Positions 52,601-61,600 of a stretch of 64,000 nucleotides of DNA are shown in pieces; position 1 is the first letter of the stretch, and each line of letters opens with the position of its first letter. Both the position numbers and the translations under genes were made by a program. Source of the DNA: Taudactylus pleione (Eukaryota; Chordata; Amphibia; Anura; Myobatrachidae); NCBI GenBank assembly GCA_031769625.1, contig JAUIMM010000213.1, positions 4,669,501-4,733,500 of the forward strand, written 5' to 3'. The notes under the pieces were generated by a model. It made no database searches. It saw nothing but the letters and a program-made list of their open reading frames with translations, and was not told the origin of the DNA.

Positions 52601-55600
52601 AACGCATGCTTTGGCTTGGAATGCCTTTATAATTGCACTGTGAATGCTAACAGAATGGGTAACCGTTTTTTTTGAAGGTATTGAGTGATATATTGGGCTT
52701 GATCCTGAGATGTACACTAACCCGATGGTTACTGTACATCTCCGATGTTTAGGGTCTGCGCAGGCCCATTGTTAGCACATTGTCAAGAACTAATGGAATA
52801 TGTTATTCGCTTCTGCGCTACATTTACCGCCATCTAATGGAAACTGGTGATTTGGCAGTATTTATCACATGTATGTACTTCCTAATGTCCATTTTGCACA
52901 GTGATGTGTCTGTATGTAAAAACATATCTGGGTTGAATATAATTAATTTGCTTGTTCCTTTAACAATGCTTCACTTGATTGGCTTGTACTTCACACAAGG
53001 CCATAGTAAGTATGGGATTGTAATTATTTATATGGATTACATTTTTCTATGACTCATTTTTTTCATGAAACATGGGGTAAGGTTTATGTGTCTAGAATTT
53101 GTACCATTATTTGATTTAAATCAAACTATACAAATATATATTTGTAGTCTTTACCTTTATAATTAATGTATAGCAATTAAACCTTTTGATCTCTCTGGAT
53201 AGTTTGTGATTCACCATATACCTTATACATTGCAAGGACAATACATGTATAATAAGAAAGTAATCTCACCTCTAATTACCATGGGGTGTGTGATAAAACT
53301 ATGTTTGTACATTCTCTATAGTTCTAGAGAACTCTTCCTTGGCATTTTTAGAGAATTATCCCAAATATTACCTGACTATAAAACTTTTTTCCTTATTATT
53401 TCCTTTAGTCACTTCTTTTGAAGAAGAAGCTTGAGGAACATTTGTAAGTATATTATTAAATGGTTTTCTATACAATGCTACTACTGCAGCATTTTCTTAT
53501 ATACACCTTTTGTATAATAGGGTTTGTTTCAGGCCACTATGCTGCTTTCTATGTAGGAATGATCAGGAGCACAAGGGCACTAAGAATTTTGATCAATGGA
53601 AGAACTTTTAAATTAAGACTGGCGACTGGAGGCAATCCTCATCCTGCCTCTCGCTAGATCTTCCCTGTGCAACAGCATGCAGAGTACAGTCATTAGCTTA
53701 AGCTTCAGGCTTTCCAGGCACTGCTGTCAGCGCCCATGCGTTCATATGTTTTCAGCGGATACTCTTCTGTATTGTATGACCACTATTTTTAGATGTCTCA
53801 AAATTGAGACTGAAAAAAAAAGTATGAAGCTACTGGACTACTGTATTATCACTTGTGTGCACAAAGAACCCTGTCTGTCTGGTACTGTTTGGCCACTGTG
53901 ATGAAAGGATGTGTGTGTAATTACTTTATTTTTTTTTAAGGCGTAGATTTTTCAGTTGTTTTTTTTTTGTGTAGTAAATTCAGCTTTGTATGATACTTTA
54001 CATTTTTGTTGATTGTAGGATACATAGTAAAGCTGCAGATTTTATCTCTGGATTTTTTTCTGTGTCATTTAAATGGCTTATTACTTGTCACTAGGCTAGG
54101 GGTAGCTGTAGTATTATTATTATTATCATTTATATGGCGCCACAGGTGTTCCGCAGTGACTTACAAAGTACATAAACAAATAAGTAACTAGCGACTTGTA
54201 ATACAATACAATACAAAGCAGGACACGGACATGGATAATAAACATTGCTATATTAGCGACCTTTACACCCACATAAGCAGCCAAGTGTTCGTTGCCCTAG
54301 TGGAGAGTAAGGGATAAATTAAATTACTGTAGGGAGAAGCACAAGAGGGTAGAGGGCCCTGCTCGAAAGAGCTTACATTCTTTAAGGGAGGGGCAGACAA
54401 ACAGGAGTGACACAGACGGGGTAGGTGGAGAGGAAGGAAGATGTTGCAGCAAGTTAGCATGAGAGCTGGAAGGCTTTATCACAGATTACCCTACGCTGGG
54501 CCTGATTCAGATTTTGGAATATGGAAAGAGCAAGTAACTGTGCATCTGCTGTACTGCTTGTGGGGCAGATGTAAAATGTGCAGAGAGATTTATATTTGGG
54601 AGGGGTATGTCCACACTGAAATGTAAATTGCATTGTACAAATAAAGCTGTCCAGCATTTGTGGGCAACATGCAAAAGCAGCCAGTATTTACCTTGCGTGC
54701 AAAAAAAAAAAAAAAAAGTATGTATTTGCACCTTTGCATTGCTACATGGTTTGTCCAGGTGCACAATTACTTTCTTGCTTTATTCCCAACTCATAATTGG
54801 ACCCACTGTTGTCTATAGCCCAATTGAGTTGTTTAGAGTACTTCTGTGGCCCTTTGGATACAACACAAAACTGCTTTGTGAATAAAATTAAATCAGAAGC
54901 ATAGAGCAGAACACATTTGTATCTTAAATAAATTCAATACAAATTGAGGGTAGATTGACCTGTGTAAGGTTTGAATTGTTTTGGGAGTGGAGTAATATGT
55001 TTTTCAGGGACCCGAGTGTTTAGGCTACTATAATAGTGTTAGCGTGAGTATGTATTCTAATACCGGCCATACAAGTCACGGTATCAGCGGTGTCACTAAA
55101 GGCTGGTTAGCTATGCATCCCAGCGGAGTGCTGGCATCGGCAAGTGCATGCCCACTTGCCGATGCTGAAAACAACGGCGCAAGAGCAGGGGCCATGCTGC
55201 ATTCGGCAGCATGGCCCCCCGCTAATGATGTTGCCCAGGTCCGATGGGCGATGTCGCTGACTATGCGTGGGTGCGCACATTGTCTGTGACATTAAGGGCA
55301 CATGTTGCTGACATGCCTATCGATCCGGCCGATTTCGTCTGGTGTGTACCCTGCATAAGCCCCAGCAAAAAAAATAGTCTGATCTCATCCAGTGTGGCCT
55401 ATTTGAACTGGTATATAGCAGACATTATTGTGTGTGGCTGATATTAGAAGGGCCAGCATACAATATGATTAATCTGTATGCCACTATGATAGGGTATAGT
55501 GTTAAGTAGTGATCAGATAGTTGCCATACATCTTCCCAAAAGGTGTTTTACCATAAGTAAGCACCACTTTTATAAATAGTTTTCCCTTGTGCCTTTCCTG

Positions 55601-58600
55601 TTTTTATAAGCTACAATTATGCATTGCTCTGCTGCTCCTAGAAAAATGTAAATGTCTCCTTTTACTACAGTGCACAGAATGACAATTACCTGCACATCTA
55701 GGGGAATATTTATTAAAGTAAAGATTCTACTTATCATTTATCTAGCACCTTCTATAAGATAATAGCTAGAACCTGATTGGTTGCTATGGGCAACACCTCC
55801 ACTTCTATAAACCCACACTTTAGTAAATATACCCCCTTAGAGTCAGCGGTTTTGCTCATGAATTCATTAGAAGAACCATTTGTATAGATTTCTCATGATT
55901 CACACTCAAAATAATAGCTGATCAGTGGTAGATGCAGCCAGTTTTTGAGTACATGACTAATGTAAGTGGGCAACGCAGAGGATTTTTTTCCATAGATGCT
56001 TATAAAGGTGCGCATCCATTTGACGACTGTAAAACGAGTGCACAATTATGACATTGTAATCGTGCAGTCGTTTCACAGTCTGTGATGTGCCTACACTGAA
56101 CGATCAGCCGTACAATATAGGCACATCAATCATCCCCAAACATGGTCAACCTGACTACGTCATCAGGTAGACCGGCATGTTCGGGCGATGATAGATGTCA
56201 AAAACGACCAGCGGGCGATTTTTAAATTAAACTGCCCGATTTACAAACGATTAACAAGTGATTGAACGATGTCGTTATCATTCAATCGGCCTGTTTAATC
56301 GCGTAGTGGATACGCACCTTAAGCCTGATTCCACATTGTTTATCCAAAGCCACATTATGCTTAATTATGAATAGCTGCATTGATCATTTAACAGCTAAGA
56401 AAATGACTTTGTCCTGGTCCCTTAGTTTAGTAGGTAGGTAAGCAGACTAATGTCGACTGTTATGATGCAGACATAATGAAAATTTTGACATTACTTTTGA
56501 GTTCCACTGCCTAATCCTGAAAATTAAAATGACCTCTTAATCCATACTAAACTTAGTTTGAATGAAGGGGAAAAAAATAATTACATGTTGCTGTAATTTA
56601 ACAAATAAATATATGACGGTCTCTCTATGAAACCTTTGCTAGTGTTCTTTATTTGCTTTCTGGTTAAAAGACCAAACTAAAACAGTGTTACTGGTTGTGT
56701 CTCTTTGTCTTCTGAACACTGTTTTATGAATGCAGAGAGAAGCTCCATGAAGCCAACAATGAGCTGCAGAAGAAACGTGCAATAATTGAAGACTTGGAGC
56801 CGCGGTACAACAACAGCTGTATGTTCACATTCCTTATTGGGACATAGTTCTGATGTAGACGCTAAGGCTAAAATGATGGAAGTAATAATTGCTGTAAAAC
56901 CAGTGCAGAATTTTGTCTAGCCGTTTAGTTACTTTCAGTTAAAATAAGTTGGTATTTGTAAAATGCCTTTGCATTCATTATAACATCTATATTTAACTTA
57001 AAGTAAAATAAATTGGCATAAATATGTATTACTCAAAGGGGGACCTTTTACAATTACTTAATGTCCTAAAATACTTGCATTCCCATTTGTAAATATATTT
57101 GTATAATGATATGGCATTTCTATCCTCTTGACTTTAAAGAGACAGTAAAATACATAATAGATTGAGTGATATTTATCTTAAGCATAGCATTAAGAGCAAA
57201 AAATTAAGTGCAATCATTTATGTACGCAATATAGATATTAAGTCAAAAATATATATTTTTTGATATTGGTAGTTTTGCTATTATGGTTCCAGGTTTTCTC
57301 CCTCCATTTCAATTGCTTGTCATTATTACCACTACTTAGCTGATGGTGTTCTCTTTATGCTACCAAGTTATCTACAAGTTTAATTCAGTGAATACAGCAT
57401 AATAAAACTCTGATTGAAGCCAGAGTGCTGTGTAAGGTTGCTGTAGAGTGTCAGTGATCTTGCAAAGATTTTTGATAATTGAAGCAGTGGAAACAATCTG
57501 CAGTTATGACATCATTTACAGATGTGCATTTGATAGGAGCCTGACATAAATGCTCTCTGCTGTTAGGGTACCTTCTCCTTCACTATCTAAAGTTGCCTAC
57601 ACACCCTGCAATATTGTAACCAATGTCTGGCATAGGGCCCAATATCACTGCTTGCTTGGTCCAAAAACTATTATTCAGTGTTACTGACCGTGACTACTGC
57701 AGACAGTGCTGATATTGATGCAGCACAAGGGCTATGATGTCTGAAACTGTTTTGGAAGGAGTTGGAGTCTGTAAAAATGTTCTGACTCCAACTTCAAAAT
57801 AACAACTTTTCTTCTTCAGGCTCCATAGTGCTCCACAGGAAGACCTTGGGGTGTAGGTGGTGGTTGAGGACCGGGCTTCCGGCGGTTTCTGCCCGCCACA
57901 TTCTCTGGCTGTGGTCATGGAAGGCGGATGCAGATTCTAAGAAAGCATTAGAAACATTACCTTACAATGGGGAGATGTTGTTTGACTTAAACAAGATTGT
58001 AGCCACATTAGCAGCATCAAAGACTGCCTTTCTGCTTTCATCAGCTACCACAAAACCTAGGACAACATCCTTTAGGTCCTTTTGTCCCCAAGGAATGCCT
58101 AAGAGTCAATCTTTTCCTAGGCAATCGGCTTCCACAAGGGCGGCTATGCCCAGGACCAAGCAGACCTGGACCACCAGACGTTCTGCTTCAAAATCCGAGG
58201 ACAAGCCTTCAGCCTGATGGGAAGGGCCTCCCCCTGGGTGACCCCAGAGTAGGAGGCCGACTTCAGTTTGCCCAGTGCTGGCGTCAAACCACCACAGACG
58301 CTTGGGTAAGAGAAGTGGTCTCCCACAGGTATGCCCTCTCATTTCTAAGATGGCCAACTCGCCAATTTTTCTACACAGGCCCTCCATCAGACCCGAACAG
58401 GGCCCTGCTCATCCAAAGCCATTCAGTCCTTGCTGCAAGCAGGGGTTATAGTTCCAGTCCCGCTACCACAGCAAGGGAACGGTTATTATTCTACTCTTTC
58501 TGGTTCAGAAGCCAAATGGGTCTCAGCGGTCTATCCTCAACCTCAAATCCCTGAACAAGTTCATCAGGTTACCCAGGTTCAGGATGGAAACCCTATGCTC

Positions 58601-61600
58601 TATTATCCTAGCTATGGAGCCTGGGGACTTTATGGTAACTCTGGATATTCAGGACACTTACCTACATGTACCTATAGCGTCCTCTCATCAGCAATATCTC
58701 CGGTTTGCTATACTACAGCAACACTTCCAATTTCAGGCTCTACCCTCTGGACTATCTACAGCTACAGTGTTTACCAAGATTATGGCTATCATGGCAGCCC
58801 ACCTGCGTGGCCAGGGGATATACCATACCTGGATGACCTCTTGCTCTTAGCAAGCTCCCCAGAGGTGCTTCAATGCCATCTTCAGGTAACCATTGCCTTC
58901 CTACAAAAGCACGGCTGGTTAATCAACTGGAAGAAATTCTCCCTGAATCCTTCACAAAGGATGGTTCATCTGGGAGCTCTTTTGGATTCTCAGGATCAGA
59001 GAATCTTCCTGACAGCAGACAAGATCTCCACACTGCAAATACGTGTGCGCATATTCCTACACAGTCGCTGAGTGTCAGTTCACTCAGCAATGCAAGTTCT
59101 AGGATCCATGGTATCCACCTTCGACATGATGGAGTACGGTCAGTTCCACTCCAGGCCCCTGCAACAGCTAATCCTGTCCAGGTGGAATGGGTTGCCCCAT
59201 CGGATAAGGCTCAAACGATGGTTCTCTCTCCAGAGGTCCATCTGTCCCTCTCCCTTCATCCCTTTTAACCAAAGGTCGCCAAATTTTGGATCCCGGATTG
59301 GGTACTCCTTGCACCGGATGCCAGTCTCCGGGGCTGGGGTTGCAGTGACTGATCAACACTCTGGTTTAGGGGCACTCTCATGTTGCTCCCCATTTCTAAT
59401 CTTCCATCAGGACAGGGCTGTTCTGCAGGCTCGCCCTGGTTTCCTTCCCAAAGTGGTTACTCGCTTCCATATTAATGAGGAAATCGTAGTCCCGGCCTTC
59501 CAATCACCAGACCTCTCGGTAGGTGAGGCCTTCTTGGATGTGGTCCACGCTCTCCGGATCTATGTGGGCCGTACCAGTTCTTTGTGCTCTATGGATTTCA
59601 CAAGAAGGGTTGGCTAGTCAATAAACAAACATTGGATAGATGGCTTCGTATGACTATCTCGCAGGCTTACACGCAAGCAGGCCTTCCTATACATGCTACT
59701 GTCACTGCTCATTCCACTGGCTCTGTGGGTCCCTCATGGGTAGCTCTCCGTGGCGCCTCAGCTGAACAGCTTTGTAAGGTAGCCATGTGGCCCTGACGCA
59801 CCTGACTTCTATGGGCTATGTTTTCTGGTCACTGGTTTCCCGTCTCCTTCTGTGTGAGAATGTGACTCTTGTATGTACCAGTCTTCCTTCTATCCTCTCC
59901 TCCTCCGGCCTTAGGCTTGTCACTAACTGAAGGGGGCGGGGTATACGGGGAAGGACCGTTGCATCTTGGGAGCAAAGCTTTGACTGTTCGGTGCCCGGTC
60001 CTCAACCACCACCTACACCCCAAGGTCTCCCTGCGGACCCTATGGACTTCTAAGAAAGTGAGTTAACAAAGGTAAGTTTTACCATAACTCTCATTATAAT
60101 ATTATATAAATATCAGTGAACACATTTATTGGTGTGTACAATAAATCATTCCTCATTTCCTAAGCACACCTTCAGATCAGTCTTGTGCATCTCTGAACAC
60201 ATGAAATATGATCATTTATCTTGCAGATAAGAAATGCTAAACTACAGGGCCAGAGAGAGACAAAAACAATAGACTAGCCCAGTAATGTTTGTTCTGTGTT
60301 TAAAAAAAATAAAGGTAATAAACTAGCTGCATAGCGAAGTAAGGGTTGGGTGTGGGATCCCGGCTGTTGGGATACCGGATGTCAGAATACCAACAGTGGC
60401 ATCCCGAAATTGGAAGGTAAGTTCCCTACACCTTACTCCTAACCCTCCCTCCCCGGTGCTGAACCTAACATCCCCCCTTCCTAGTGTCTAAACCTAACTT
60501 CCCCGTAACCTAAGAACCCTCCGACAACTGTAGCTATCAATTTCAAAAGCATAGCACTGTCCCAGGCTGTTCCAACAGCCAGGGATTGTGCATTATAAAA
60601 AGAAAAAGGGAGAGTACCATTCGCCAATGAGGCAAGTAAGATATTAATACATGCCGCCGATGAAGGGACCTGCTTCGCCACGCTAAATGGATGGAGCAGG
60701 TCCTGACGAATAACGCCCGTTGCCTGCCACCACTTCTTACATCTTCCCAAGTGTCCCTTGTTCAAACTGATCTGTGCGAGTAACACACAGGGGGATGTAT
60801 CAAACCATGTAGAGAGACAAAGTCTTAACCAATCAGCTCCTAACTGTCATTTTTCAAACACAGCCTGTAAAATGACAGAAGCTGATTGGCTGGTACTTTA
60901 TCTCTCTCCAAGCCTTGATACATCTCCCCCATAATATGATACGAATAATAATGCTGGCCATGGTTCAGTACAGACCAGGGATATCTGAGGAGTGATAAAC
61001 TAATGTTGGTACAGCAGGGGTGAGGATTAGCAGCATTGTGCATTAGTTTCTGGAGAACACATTACAATGAAATTATGCATTGCATTTAATTAACCTACTG
61101 TCATATACACATTTTAAGGACTATTTCTGTTGAAAGAAGAGTATAGCAAAATAAAATACTGTGCCATTATAATGCTGCCACCTTCACCAATGACTAGACT
61201 GCGATAATTACCCATGCTACTGTCACCCACTACACTGTGATAATTACCAGTTACCACATGCAGTTATTACACTTTACTCTGGCTGATGTTCCCCTGTAAT
61301 ATTAATAAATTCCTCGAGTTAAAAGATGATTAATATGCTTTACTTAAAACTCATTTAGCTTTGGAAATGTTAATAAATATTAATATATAGGATATGTTAT
61401 CCTTCTCCAGTGAGACACCTCCTAGGTTGAAAACAATTATGAAGAAAGTAACAAATAAATAACAATGCATTTCATTAATAAAGTGGCAATGTATTCCATG
61501 GTCTGTATTGGCATCTCTGGTTTAATTCTCCTGTTTCTTATTATTTAACATCTATGTAGACTAATTTGTCTGGTGATGTTGTAGCTCTTAAATTGCTATA

